In this document: positions 34,857-43,263 of the stretch, in pieces | How positions within the stretch are numbered: position 1 is the first letter of the stretch | Layout of the letters: each line of letters begins with the position of its first letter | From: an uncultured Verrucomicrobia subdivision 3 bacterium | Lineage (GTDB): Bacteria; Verrucomicrobiota; Verrucomicrobiia; Limisphaerales; DASXHY01 | Direction: 5' to 3' | DNA length: 64,000 bases | Assembly (NCBI GenBank): GCA_937890005.1 | Contig: CALBZA010000034.1 | Location: forward strand, 40,767-104,766 | Notes under the pieces: model-generated | What the model saw: only the letters and a program-made list of their open reading frames with translations | What the model was told of the DNA's origin: nothing | Databases searched by the model: none | Program-made: the position numbers and the translations under genes

Positions 34857-35713
34857 GCGTTGTGAGACTGATGCGACCGCACCGAACGGTGGGCTTTACC
34901 CTGATCGAATTGCTGGTGGTCATTGCGATCATCGCGATTCTGGCGGCGATGCTGTTGCCAGCCCTGTCGAGGGCGAAGGCCAAGGCGCACACGACGTCAT
35001 GCCTGAACAACCTGAAACAACTGCAACTGGCGCAGCAGATGTACATGGGTGACAACGCGGATGCGTTCGTGAACAACGACACGGGCTCCGTGGGAACCGA
35101 TGCCGGCCCGAACGCATGGATCCAGGGAAACGTCCAGAGCTACACCACGCTGCCGCCGTACTCGAGCTGGATTTCGTCGGCGGCGCTCTGGTCCTACAAC
35201 CAGTCCTACGGCATCTACCAGTGCGCCGCGAATCGGGCGGAGGCAAAGGCGGGCATACCGCACAACCGGAGCTATTCGATCTCGGTGTGGCTGGGCTGCC
35301 ACATCGGCCAAACCGCCAATGACGCCTACGCGCGGCCCTGCTTCAAAGCCTCGCAGGTGAGGCAGCCCAGCGACGTGTTTCAGTTCATCGACGAAAACCA
35401 GGTCAGCATCGACAACGGCGCGTTCGGCGTGAATTCGCGGGCCAAGGCGGCGTTTTGGAACCTGCCCTCGAACCGCCACAACGGTTCGGGCACGCTGTCC
35501 TTCGTTGACGGCCACGCTGAAGTCTGGAAGTGGCGGGGCGATGTCAACGTGCTGAACAACAAATACAGCGCGTCAACCTTGACGGTCGGATCGGGAAGTA
35601 ATCAGCGGCCCAGTGCGACGGTCAACCCGGTCAACCCTGGCGCTGCCGGCACCGCGACATCGGCGAACGATCCCGACTACGTCCGACTCGCTGAGGCCGT
35701 TCCGTTAAAGTGA
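34853..35713 (+). CDS. H-X9-DG pseudopilin (type II secretion-like)
   Basis: This protein of about 286 residues has the prepilin methylation motif GFTLIELLVVIAIIAILAAM close to its start, cleaved and methylated after Gly. The H-X9-DG motif near the C-terminus is HNGSGTLSFVDG, with nine residues between His and Asp-Gly. This family is abundant in Planctomycetes and Verrucomicrobia; its role is not settled but points to a pseudopilus or secretion filament. The start at 34853 overlaps the preceding stop (ATGA), while upstream in-frame ATGs lie inside the previous gene. The gap to the next gene contains an inverted-repeat hairpin (35788-35847). Confidence 0.9.
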   Translation: MSVVRLMRPHRTVGFTLIELLVVIAIIAILAAMLLPALSRAKAKAHTTSCLNNLKQLQLAQQMYMGDNADAFVNNDTGSVGTDAGPNAWIQGNVQSYTTLPPYSSWISSAALWSYNQSYGIYQCAANRAEAKAGIPHNRSYSISVWLGCHIGQTANDAYARPCFKASQVRQPSDVFQFIDENQVSIDNGAFGVNSRAKAAFWNLPSNRHNGSGTLSFVDGHAEVWKWRGDVNVLNNKYSASTLTVGSGSNQRPSATVNPVNPGAAGTATSANDPDYVRLAEAVPLK

Positions 35714-35787
35714 GCGTCACATCGAACAGCGCGGGCGGTTTCGTGGTGTAGCAGTTTGGGATCATTTTCCCCACATCCCCCAAACCG

Positions 35788-35847
35788 ACCCTCTTCCTCA
35801 TCCAACTCGACCCGCAATAGCGTATCGTGGCGGGTGGGGGAGAGGGT
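35788..35847. repeat. Inverted-repeat hairpin downstream of pseudopilin gene
   Basis: ACCCTCTTCCTCATCC at the left pairs imperfectly with GGGTGGGGGAGAGGGT at the right, with CCCGC/GCGGG inner pairs. It may be a repeat unit or a weak terminator. Confidence 0.45.
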
Positions 35848-35892
35848 CTTCCAGGCGGCGGAACGTCCATTCCTGGATTTTTAGAACTGAAT

Positions 35893-38067
35893 ATGATTAT
35901 GAATTCACGGTGCTGGTGGCGCGGTTTGGTCTGCGCGGCGGGTCTTGTGTTTTGCAACGGGGCGATGACGACGCAGGCGGAACACGCGGATGCGTGGAAG
36001 CGCGTTGACGTTTTCGTGGCGACCAAGGGAGACCATGGACAACTTCATCCGGCGGCGTCGATTCCGTTCGGTCTGGTAAAACTCGGCCCTGACACAGGCG
36101 GTGCGGGCCACGCCGGTTATGATTTTGCGAACCTTACCCTCAAGGGATTTTCGCACACCCGCCTGGGCGGCGTGGGATGTTCCGGGGCGGGCGGTGACGT
36201 TTTGATTCAACCGGCATTGGGGCAGGTGTCAACCCAGCGGATGGTCAAGGTTTCCGAGCAGGGCAGCCCGGGTTTTTACGCAGTGACGACGGAAAGCAAC
36301 ATCCGGGCGGAATTGACCGTTTCCCCGAGGGTTGGATTTCATCGCTACACGTTTCCCGCCTCGCCAACAAACCGGATGATCCTGGTTGATCCGTCGCACA
36401 GTTTCGCCGGGACCATCGGAAATTCATGGTCGATTTCGGGAAACGATCTCATCACTGGCGAATCGTCGGGCAAGAACGTCTGTGGCTACGGGTATTACCG
36501 ACTCTACTATGCGGTCCGCTTCGATCGCCCCTTTGTCGGTGTCGTCAGCAACGGCGTCAGCGTCTGGTGCGATTTCGGTGCGGCGAACACCGCCGAAGTC
36601 ATCCGGGCGAAGGTCGGCATTTCTCCCATCAGTCCCGCCCAGGCGGCAATCGAGTGCGACAAGGATGTTCAAGGTTGGGATTTTGACGCCGTTCGCGGGC
36701 AGGCGGAACAGCGTTGGGAACAGGCGTTCAGCAAAATCAAAATCGGTGACGTGCCGCCCGAGTTGGAGGAATTCCGCGACCTCTTTTACACCTGCTTCTA
36801 CCGCTCCTATCTGCTGCCGCACGTTGCCACGAGCACATCGGGGCAATACCGCGTTGGCGGGAACGAGGGCGTCATTCTGTCGGTGACCAACAAGGCGGCG
36901 GATTACGTGCATTATTCGGGTTGGAGCACGTGGGACGATTTCCGGAAGTTCAGCCTGATTTCATTGCTGGAACCGAAGATCGCCGGGGACATCGCCCGTT
37001 CCATCTGCGAGCTCTATGAACACGGCAATGTCTTGACGAAGAATGAAACATACTGGCCGACGCCGTCGGTGCGGTTCGAGTTCATGAGCGCCATCCTGCT
37101 CGATGCCTTCCAGAAGGGATTGGTCAATTTCGACGTCGAAACGGCGTTCCAGGGTTTCGCCAGATCCATCGTCGGCAACCGGCAGGTGGAGGTGCCGTAT
37201 CAGAACTTCATCCTGATGCGCCTGGCGGAGCGGCTCAACAAGCCGCGCGAAGAAATCGACGCCCTGCGCGAGAAGGCCCTGGGCTACCGGGATTATTGGG
37301 TCGCGGACCAGACCGATGGCGAAGGCCATGTGCGGGGATTCTTCACCCGGGACGGCAAGCGGTTGCCGAGGGAAAAGGTGAATGCCGTGGATGCGGCGTT
37401 TTACGAGGGGAACCTCTGGCATTACCGGTTTTTCGTGCCGCACGATATCCAGGGTCTGGCCAATCTTCGGGGCGGCCTGAATGAATTGGCGGATGACCTG
37501 GAATATTATTTCCAATCCAACCAGCACATGGTTCTGAACGAGCCGCCGCTGGCGTATCCGTTCCTGTTCAATTACATGGGCAAACCGTGGCTGTCCCAGT
37601 TCTGGAGCCGCGCCTACATCACGGATGTGATGACCAACATCTATCACAACCACGGAAAGTTTTCGCGGCCGGTGGTCAGGCGGGTTTACCAGAAATCTCC
37701 CGACGGATTCCTGCCCACGATGGACGACGACACAGGCGCGATGTCGAGCCACTTCGTGTTCTCCGCGTTGGGATTGTATCCGACCGTGATGGGCGAACCC
37801 TATTATGTGATCGGCTCGCCGCTGTTTCCAGAGGCGACGCTGCGCATGGCGGGTGGTGATTTCACGGTGCGGGCGGTCAACGCCTCCATCGCCAACCGCT
37901 ACATCCAATCCGCCACGCTCAACGGCCAGCCCTACACCAAAACATGGATTCAATATGCTGACATGGCGAAGGGTGGCGAGCTCAGGTTCGTGATGGGACC
38001 GAAACCTAATCCCCGATGGGGGGCCAACCCTGCAGATTTTCCTCCGTCACTCTCGAAGCCGCGATAA
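35893..38067 (+). CDS. Secreted GH92 alpha-mannosidase
   Basis: GH92 enzymes are calcium-dependent exo-acting alpha-mannosidases. The protein, about 724 residues, has a signal peptide (GLVCAAGLVFCNGAMTTQAE). The N-terminal sandwich follows (DVFVATKGDHGQLHPAASIP; GHAGYDFANLTLKGFSHTRL), then the helical catalytic domain. The latter has YSGWSTWDDFRKFSLISLLE, EPPLAYPFLFNYMGKPW and the family motif MDDDTGAMSSHFVFSALGLY. The start at 35893 is the first ATG that gives a clean signal peptide; earlier in-frame codons back to 35827 are glycine-rich and unlike a leader. It is downstream of the pseudopilin pair and closes the glycan region. No copy of the 19-bp palindrome was found upstream. Confidence 0.9.
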   Translation: MIMNSRCWWRGLVCAAGLVFCNGAMTTQAEHADAWKRVDVFVATKGDHGQLHPAASIPFGLVKLGPDTGGAGHAGYDFANLTLKGFSHTRLGGVGCSGAGGDVLIQPALGQVSTQRMVKVSEQGSPGFYAVTTESNIRAELTVSPRVGFHRYTFPASPTNRMILVDPSHSFAGTIGNSWSISGNDLITGESSGKNVCGYGYYRLYYAVRFDRPFVGVVSNGVSVWCDFGAANTAEVIRAKVGISPISPAQAAIECDKDVQGWDFDAVRGQAEQRWEQAFSKIKIGDVPPELEEFRDLFYTCFYRSYLLPHVATSTSGQYRVGGNEGVILSVTNKAADYVHYSGWSTWDDFRKFSLISLLEPKIAGDIARSICELYEHGNVLTKNETYWPTPSVRFEFMSAILLDAFQKGLVNFDVETAFQGFARSIVGNRQVEVPYQNFILMRLAERLNKPREEIDALREKALGYRDYWVADQTDGEGHVRGFFTRDGKRLPREKVNAVDAAFYEGNLWHYRFFVPHDIQGLANLRGGLNELADDLEYYFQSNQHMVLNEPPLAYPFLFNYMGKPWLSQFWSRAYITDVMTNIYHNHGKFSRPVVRRVYQKSPDGFLPTMDDDTGAMSSHFVFSALGLYPTVMGEPYYVIGSPLFPEATLRMAGGDFTVRAVNASIANRYIQSATLNGQPYTKTWIQYADMAKGGELRFVMGPKPNPRWGANPADFPPSLSKPR

Positions 38068-38440
38068 ACGGAAACTCGACTCGGGGATTCCACATTTGAA
38101 GCCAGCGGAGATCCTCTGTTGAGCCTGAGCTGGCCACCGACAGTGTGCAGAAAGAGGTGACCACCTGCGGACACTTCAGACACCGGCTTTCCCTTCTTCT
38201 CGTGTCCGACATTCTCGGCCATGGTTAATTTTCCTGGCCGAAGGTGCGCTTGCAACGTGACCTCAAAAATAATTGCCGAAATTTTTCGATGATCTCCGCA
38301 CGCAGTGCGTGGAGGCGTGCAAGTGAGAAGTCGAACCTGCTTCGAGGCGAACTTGGAGGAATTTCAGCCAGCAAACATGCGTCGGCTGTTGCCACGCTGT
38401 TACCACGGAGGGTTTTGTTAGGGAAGTGGTTGATAGAGAT
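38068..38440. other. Gap of 373 bp without a confident gene
   Basis: A minus-strand frame from ATG 38222 starts MAENVGHEKKGKPVSE after an AGGA, but it overlaps the end of the GH92 gene and has no recognised domain. Nothing else was seen. Confidence 0.4.
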
Positions 38441-38517
38441 GGAGCGAGCGAAGGGATTCGAACCCTCGACATTCACCTTGGCAAGGTGACGCTCTACCAG
38501 ACTGAGCTACGCTCGCT
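38441..38517 (-). tRNA. tRNA-Gly (GCC)
   Basis: On the minus strand GCGAGCG pairs with CGCTCGC in the acceptor stem. The D-arm is GCTCAGTCTGGTAGAGC, the anticodon stem-loop TCACC-TTGCCAA-GGTGA with GCC in the middle, the T-arm has GGTTCGAATCC, and CCA is encoded at the end. Confidence 0.97.
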
Positions 38518-38588
38518 TCCAAAAGGCTCGGAAAAGCTACGGAAATCCCGGTTGATTGCAAGTCCTGTTTTCAACCCCGAAAAACTTT

Positions 38589-39935
38589 CTACCGCCGCAG
38601 CATTCCAGGCAATCCGCCGCCGCCCATTTTCGACATCATCTTCTGGAACTTGCCCATCTTTTTCATCATCTGCTGCATCTGATTGAACTTGTTCAGCATG
38701 TTGTTCAATTCAGTAACGGTGGTGCCGCTGCCCTTCGCAATGCGCTGACGCCGCTTCGCGTTCAGAATGGTCGGGTTGCGACGTTCCTTCAATGTCATGG
38801 AGCAAATCATCGCTTCCATGTGTTTGAATTCCTTTTCCGATTTGGAGAGGTCGGTCTTCTTCAGGGCTTCGGCACCTCCGGGCAACATGCTCACGATCGA
38901 TTCGAGTGAGCCGAGCTTTTTCATCTGGCGCAGCTGATCGAGAAAGTCCTCCAGCGTGAACTGCCCCTTGCGCATCTTCTCCTCAAGGCGCTTGGCTTCA
39001 TCCGCGTCCACGGCTTCAGCGGCCTTTTCAACCAGGCTGACGACATCGCCCATTCCGAGAATGCGCGACGCCATGCGTTCCGGATGAAACGGTTCGAAGT
39101 CCTCGAGCTTTTCGCCGATACCGGCGAACTTGATCGGTTTCCCTGTGACCGACTTCATGCTCAACGCCGCGCCACCGCGAGCGTCGCCATCGAGTTTTGT
39201 CAAAATCGATCCGGTGATGTTCAGCGCCTGATCGAAGTGCGTGGCAACATTTACTGCTTCCTGACCGGTGGCGGCATCGAGAACGAGCAGAATTTCCTGC
39301 GGCTTGACCAGGTCGCGAAGGCGAACGAGTTCCTGCACGAGCGGCTCGTCGATTTGAAGCCGTCCGGCGGTGTCGAAAATCAGAATGTTGCGATTGTTCG
39401 CTTTTGCGAAATCGAAGGCGCCTCGCGCGATCTTCAGCACATCGGTTTCGCCACGCATGAGAAAGACCGGGATGTCGAGCTGTTTTCCGAGTGTGGCCAG
39501 CTGATCCATGGCTGCGGGACGATAGACGTCGGCGGCGACGAGCAACGGGGCGCGGCCCTGCTTGTGGAGCAGGCGGGCCAGTTTGCCGCTGGAGGTTGTC
39601 TTGCCGGAACCATGCAGGCCGACCATCAGGATGGAACTCGGATTGCCATTCAGATTCAGGCTGGCGTTTTCGGAGCCGAGCAGTTCGACCAGTTCGTCAT
39701 TGATGAACTTGATGATCTGCTGGCCGGGCTGGATGCTCTGGACGACTTCCTGTCCGACCGATTTTGTTTTGACGCGCTCGATGAAATCGCGGGCGACCTT
39801 GAAATTCACATCCGCTTCCAGCAGTGCGAGCCGGACTTCCCGGAGGGCGTCGCCGACGTTGCTCTCGGATATTTTTCCGAGTCCGCGGAGGTTGCGGAAC
39901 GCGTTTTGAAGTTTGCTGCTGAGCGTATCGAACAT
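38589..39935 (-). CDS. ffh: Signal recognition particle protein Ffh (SRP54)
   Basis: This 448-residue GTPase binds signal sequences and 4.5S RNA and targets ribosomes to the membrane. The N domain starts MFDTLSSKLQNAFRNLRG. The G domain has GLHGSGKTTSSGKLA (G1), DTAGRLQID (G3) and TKLDGDARGG (G4 region). The C-terminal M domain is methionine-rich (FNQMQQMMKKMGKFQKMMSK) and ends GGGGLPGMLRR. Length and motif order are normal. It lies between two tRNA genes and is transcribed toward tRNA-Gly. No SRP RNA gene was found nearby. Confidence 0.98.
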   Translation of the reverse strand: MFDTLSSKLQNAFRNLRGLGKISESNVGDALREVRLALLEADVNFKVARDFIERVKTKSVGQEVVQSIQPGQQIIKFINDELVELLGSENASLNLNGNPSSILMVGLHGSGKTTSSGKLARLLHKQGRAPLLVAADVYRPAAMDQLATLGKQLDIPVFLMRGETDVLKIARGAFDFAKANNRNILIFDTAGRLQIDEPLVQELVRLRDLVKPQEILLVLDAATGQEAVNVATHFDQALNITGSILTKLDGDARGGAALSMKSVTGKPIKFAGIGEKLEDFEPFHPERMASRILGMGDVVSLVEKAAEAVDADEAKRLEEKMRKGQFTLEDFLDQLRQMKKLGSLESIVSMLPGGAEALKKTDLSKSEKEFKHMEAMICSMTLKERRNPTILNAKRRQRIAKGSGTTVTELNNMLNKFNQMQQMMKKMGKFQKMMSKMGGGGLPGMLRR

Positions 39936-39963
39936 TTGCGTAAGCTAGGACACAGCGAGTAGG

Positions 39964-39992
39964 TTGACAAGGGTTCGGGCGCGTGGCTTAAT
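39964..39992 (+). promoter_or_regulatory. Promoter of tRNA-Tyr
   Basis: TTGACA at 39964-39969, a 17-bp spacer, and CTTAAT at 39987-39992 fit a sigma-70 promoter. The tRNA begins 19 bp after the -10 box. Confidence 0.65.
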
Positions 39993-40010
39993 GTGCGCCC
40001 TTTTGCGGCT

Positions 40011-40096
40011 GGTAGGTTACCCAAGTGGCCAACGGGGGCAGACTGTAAATCTGCTGGCTTACGCCTACGCTGGTTCGAATCCAGCACCTACCACCA
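40011..40096 (+). tRNA. tRNA-Tyr (GTA)
   Basis: GGTAGGT pairs with ACCTACC. The anticodon arm GCAGA-CTGTAAA-TCTGC carries GTA. A long variable arm (TGGCTTACGCCTAC region) is as expected for a class II tRNA, followed by GGTTCGAATCC and an encoded CCA. Confidence 0.97.
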
Positions 40097-40585
40097 CTCC
40101 CCACACGCAACCTCGAAGCGTGTTCTTGCCGTCATCGTCTTCAACTGACGGAACACCATTTAGAAAATTCTTCATTGGATTCAATCGACCGGCATCAGTC
40201 CGTCGAATTGCGGAGCGATTTTCGTCCATAAATTTCGTCTTCTCGAAACGCGGGCTGGTGGTGGAATAATCATCGCGAAAAATGGAACGCTGTGGCGGAC
40301 GCGATGTGGCCGGCTGCAGCGGCATCGGTTTGCCCTGTGCTGCGTCAATAATTCTGCTGCACGATTGCTCCCGATTGTGGTATTTCGACAAGGCGGATGT
40401 CGTGCATCTGCTGGTCAACGACGCCACTGTTGGCAAATCGTGGCGCGTCGGATTCCTGTCCAGCCGGTTCAGATCAGCAGTACGCAGCGTCTTGACGGAC
40501 TATGACGGCAACATTCTTCTCTCAGAACGATAACCGGTTCGGCGGACGGACACGTTTCGGCGATTGACCCTGTTAGAAAGCAGCC
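40097..40585. other. 489-bp gap without a confident gene
   Basis: Two frames are open (minus 40065-40436 and plus 40282-40533), but the first runs into the tRNA and neither has a recognisable domain or ribosome binding site. No RNA or clear repeat was seen. Confidence 0.4.
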
Positions 40586-41485
40586 ATGCCACAGGATCAT
40601 CGGCTTCAACCCCAACGCTTCGAGCTCAAATATGTCGTGCCCGAAGAGGCAACGCGTCCAATCCGCGATTTTGTGAGCTGCTACCTGGAGCTGGATGATT
40701 TCTCAGTGGGCAAGCCGAACAACTCGTACACGATCCACAGCGTCTATCTCGATTCGGACGGCATGCACACGCATCGTGCCACGTGTAACGGCGACAAGAA
40801 TCGTTTCAAGCTGCGATTGCGATATTACAACGACGATCCGAAAACGCCGGTGTTCTTCGAGATCAAACAGCGGGTTGACAGCAGCATTCTCAAGCAGCGC
40901 TGTCCGGTGAAGCGGGAGTTCGTGCCGTTGCTGCTTTCCGGTCAACTGCCCGAGCCGGAGCACCTGTTTTCGCAAGAACCCAAACATCTCGTGGCGTTGC
41001 AGCGATTTCAGTTTCTTCAGTATCAGCTTGGTGCCACGCCCAAGCTTCACAACCGCTACCTTCGCGAAGCCTGGGTGACGTCCACCAGCAATGCGGTTCG
41101 AGTCACCTTCGACAGGCAGATCCTGGTTGAACCTTATTTCGGCCGGGAGGCGGTGATTCCGCTGACGCACCCGTCCATCATTTATCCGGGAATGGTCGTG
41201 CTGGAGCTGAAGTTCACCGGACGATTTCCAAACTGGTTGCGCGACATGGTCGAGCGTTTCAATCTCATGCGAGGCACGGCTTCGAAATATTGCGGCGCAG
41301 TGGACATGCTCGGTGATTTTCATTTCAATCCGCAGAACGCCGCCGGCGATCATGCGATGGAATTTTCGACGGAGATGCTCCAACCCGACACGCCCTTGCC
41401 GGTGATCTGGGAATGGAATGCCCCGCCTCCAAAACGCAGGCGCGCCGAATCGAGCGACAGCCTTGAGACGCAGTTTGAGATCTGA
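40586..41485 (+). CDS. VTC-domain protein (polyphosphate polymerase-like)
   Basis: This 299-residue cytoplasmic protein matches the VTC domain of the CYTH/triphosphate-tunnel type, known from eukaryotic polyphosphate polymerase. Basic tunnel residues are visible in FELKYVVPEEATRPIRDFV, YTIHSVYLDSDGMHTHRATC, NRFKLRLRYY and VFFEIKQRV. GMVVLELKFTGRFPNWL closes the barrel. It may make polyphosphate or act on another triphosphate substrate. It is followed after 3 bp by a DUF4956 membrane protein. This pairing is common in bacteria and suggests a membrane-linked process. The start ATG at 40586 has AGAAAG nearby. Confidence 0.85.
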   Translation: MPQDHRLQPQRFELKYVVPEEATRPIRDFVSCYLELDDFSVGKPNNSYTIHSVYLDSDGMHTHRATCNGDKNRFKLRLRYYNDDPKTPVFFEIKQRVDSSILKQRCPVKREFVPLLLSGQLPEPEHLFSQEPKHLVALQRFQFLQYQLGATPKLHNRYLREAWVTSTSNAVRVTFDRQILVEPYFGREAVIPLTHPSIIYPGMVVLELKFTGRFPNWLRDMVERFNLMRGTASKYCGAVDMLGDFHFNPQNAAGDHAMEFSTEMLQPDTPLPVIWEWNAPPPKRRRAESSDSLETQFEI

Positions 41486-41488
41486 TTT

Positions 41489-42175
41489 ATGACTGATTGG
41501 TTGTTTCGGGGTGATTACGGGGTGACGCCGACGAATTACGCGGCCCTGCTGATGGCGCTGGTACTGGCGTTCATTTGCGGCCACGCGATCGCCTGGGCCT
41601 ATATGTTCACCCACACAGGCCTCTCCTATTCCCGTTCTTACGTAAATACACTCATTCTCATGCCGGTGATCGTCGCGCTGGTCATGATCGTTCTCGCCAA
41701 CAGCATCGTGATCGCCTTTGGCCTGATGGCGATCTTTGCGATGGTCCGGTTTCGAAGTGTGTTGAGGGATACGCTGGATACGGCCTACGTGCTGGCCGTG
41801 ATCGTCATGGGACTGGCGTGTGGCACGCAGAAATACAGTTCGGCGATCATCGGATGCCTGATGACGGTCGGGATCATGTTCTATTTCTGGCTCACGGGCA
41901 TTGGCACACGTCAGCGATACGACCTGATTCTGAATGTGCAATGGACCCGGTCTGCCACAGATCTTCCCGAATTGATCCGTTTGCTCAAGCGTCACAGCCA
42001 GTCCATTCAATGCGCCAGCCAGCGCACCAGTGACACCAGTCCTGCAATTGATATTTCGTATCGCCTGCTTCTCCGCAATCCGGCGGGCGCCCACGATCTG
42101 ATCCGCGAAGTGAAAGCGTTGGAGGGTGTTTCCCGTGCAACAAGCCTGGGAGCCAGCGACGAGTCTGAAATATGA
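41489..42175 (+). CDS. DUF4956 membrane protein
   Basis: This 228-residue protein has four or so hydrophobic segments in its first 140 residues (LLMALVLAFICGHAIAWAYM; ILMPVIVALVMIVLANSIVI; VLAVIVMGLAC; IIGCLMTVGIMFYFWL). FAMVRFRSVLRDTLDTAY is the conserved core of DUF4956. The C-terminal ~90 residues are soluble. The family is regularly encoded beside VTC-domain proteins, as here. Its function is unknown; a membrane partner for polyphosphate or cell-envelope metabolism is a reasonable guess. The next gene starts by ATGA overlap. Confidence 0.88.
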   Translation: MTDWLFRGDYGVTPTNYAALLMALVLAFICGHAIAWAYMFTHTGLSYSRSYVNTLILMPVIVALVMIVLANSIVIAFGLMAIFAMVRFRSVLRDTLDTAYVLAVIVMGLACGTQKYSSAIIGCLMTVGIMFYFWLTGIGTRQRYDLILNVQWTRSATDLPELIRLLKRHSQSIQCASQRTSDTSPAIDISYRLLLRNPAGAHDLIREVKALEGVSRATSLGASDESEI

Positions 42176-43263
42176 AGTCTGAGCCACTCAAACCCGTTCC
42201 CATACCTGTCTCCCAGAGAGTGCGCTTTGCCCGAATGTGGGTGATGCCGCCCGTGGTGTTTGGCTGCGCCATCATCCTCATCGCTGCGCTGTGGCGTGAA
42301 AACATCGGCGGACCGGTCATGGTGGGTGAAGTGGAACCGGCTGTTGTCCGGGTGTCCTCGCATCTCCCCGGAATCGTCACGGATCTCACCGTGCAACGTT
42401 TTGAAAAGGTTCGCGCAGGCCAGGAAATCGGAACCGTTTTGCCGGCCGATCCGAAACTGCTTCAGGCGTCGCTGGATGTGGTTCGGGCCGAAATTGAGGA
42501 ACTGCGAACTGATCCTCAGCGCATTTTCAGCCAGCAACGATTTCTCGTGGACCAAACCCAGTTGCGGCTGAACTGGATGCGGCAGCGCGCCGATCTGGCC
42601 AGTGCGCGTGTGCAATTCGAACTGGCCAAGCTGGAGCTGCGGCGAAATGAGGAGATGGTCAAACATCAGCTCGTTTCTGAAAGCATGCTCGATCTCGCCC
42701 GCGCGAATCACGACGGGCTGGTGAAGGAAATCGAGGAACTCACCGCGTCAGTTGCCGAGGCGGAGGCGATTCTCACCTCCATGCAGACGACCAATCCTTC
42801 TGCCTACAACAATGCCTTGCTCGGCCCGCTCGGACTTCAGGAATCCCGCTTGAAACTGGCTGAGGCCGAATTTGGACCGATCACGCTCCGGGCTCCGATC
42901 GATGGAGTGATCAGTGTCATTTCAAATCGCGTGGGTGAAGCGGTGCTTCCCGGTCAGGCGATTGTGACCATCTCCAGCCCGAATCCGGTTCGCATTGTCG
43001 GCTATCTCAGGCCGCCGCTTCGCGTCGAGCCGGCGCCGGGAATGAAGGTGGAGATTCGGACCCGCACCATGCCCCGCCGAAAGGCGGAAACGGTCATCAC
43101 CGAAGTCGGAAATCATTTCGAAATGCTGCCCATTTCCATGCAAAGCGCGCTCCGGCTGGCCACTGTGGAAATGGGATTGCCCGTCGAAGTCGCCCTGCCG
43201 TCGGACCTTGGCGTCCGCGGAGGAGAACTGGTTGATATCACCCTGATCAATCGTGTCGATTGA
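42172..43263 (+). CDS. HlyD-family periplasmic adaptor protein
   Basis: This 363-residue membrane-fusion protein has one N-terminal membrane helix (VFGCAIILIAALW), a barrel-sandwich half (VRVSSHLPGIVTDLTVQRFE), a long coiled coil (residues about 110-215) and the second half (ITLRAPIDGVISVISNRVGE). A beta-barrel follows with RIVGYLRPPLRVEPAPGMKV. Proteins of this type link an inner-membrane pump to an outer-membrane channel. No pump or TolC gene is next to it, which is odd. It overlaps the DUF4956 gene by 4 bp and the next gene by 11 bp, so it belongs to the same operon. Confidence 0.88.
   Translation: MKSEPLKPVPIPVSQRVRFARMWVMPPVVFGCAIILIAALWRENIGGPVMVGEVEPAVVRVSSHLPGIVTDLTVQRFEKVRAGQEIGTVLPADPKLLQASLDVVRAEIEELRTDPQRIFSQQRFLVDQTQLRLNWMRQRADLASARVQFELAKLELRRNEEMVKHQLVSESMLDLARANHDGLVKEIEELTASVAEAEAILTSMQTTNPSAYNNALLGPLGLQESRLKLAEAEFGPITLRAPIDGVISVISNRVGEAVLPGQAIVTISSPNPVRIVGYLRPPLRVEPAPGMKVEIRTRTMPRRKAETVITEVGNHFEMLPISMQSALRLATVEMGLPVEVALPSDLGVRGGELVDITLINRVD

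Noticed and set aside
35741..35785. Another copy of the 19-bp palindrome upstream of the GH92 gene
   Set aside because: TTTGGGATCATTTTCCCCAC does not align with the consensus without gaps.
37950..38255. A small minus-strand gene starting MAENVGHEKKG
   Set aside because: It overlaps the end of the GH92 gene and no family was recognised; the start looks plausible but the rest does not.
40065..40436. A 123-residue minus-strand frame in the gap after tRNA-Tyr
   Set aside because: It runs into the tRNA gene, has no domain or ribosome binding site, and a plus-strand frame is equally plausible.
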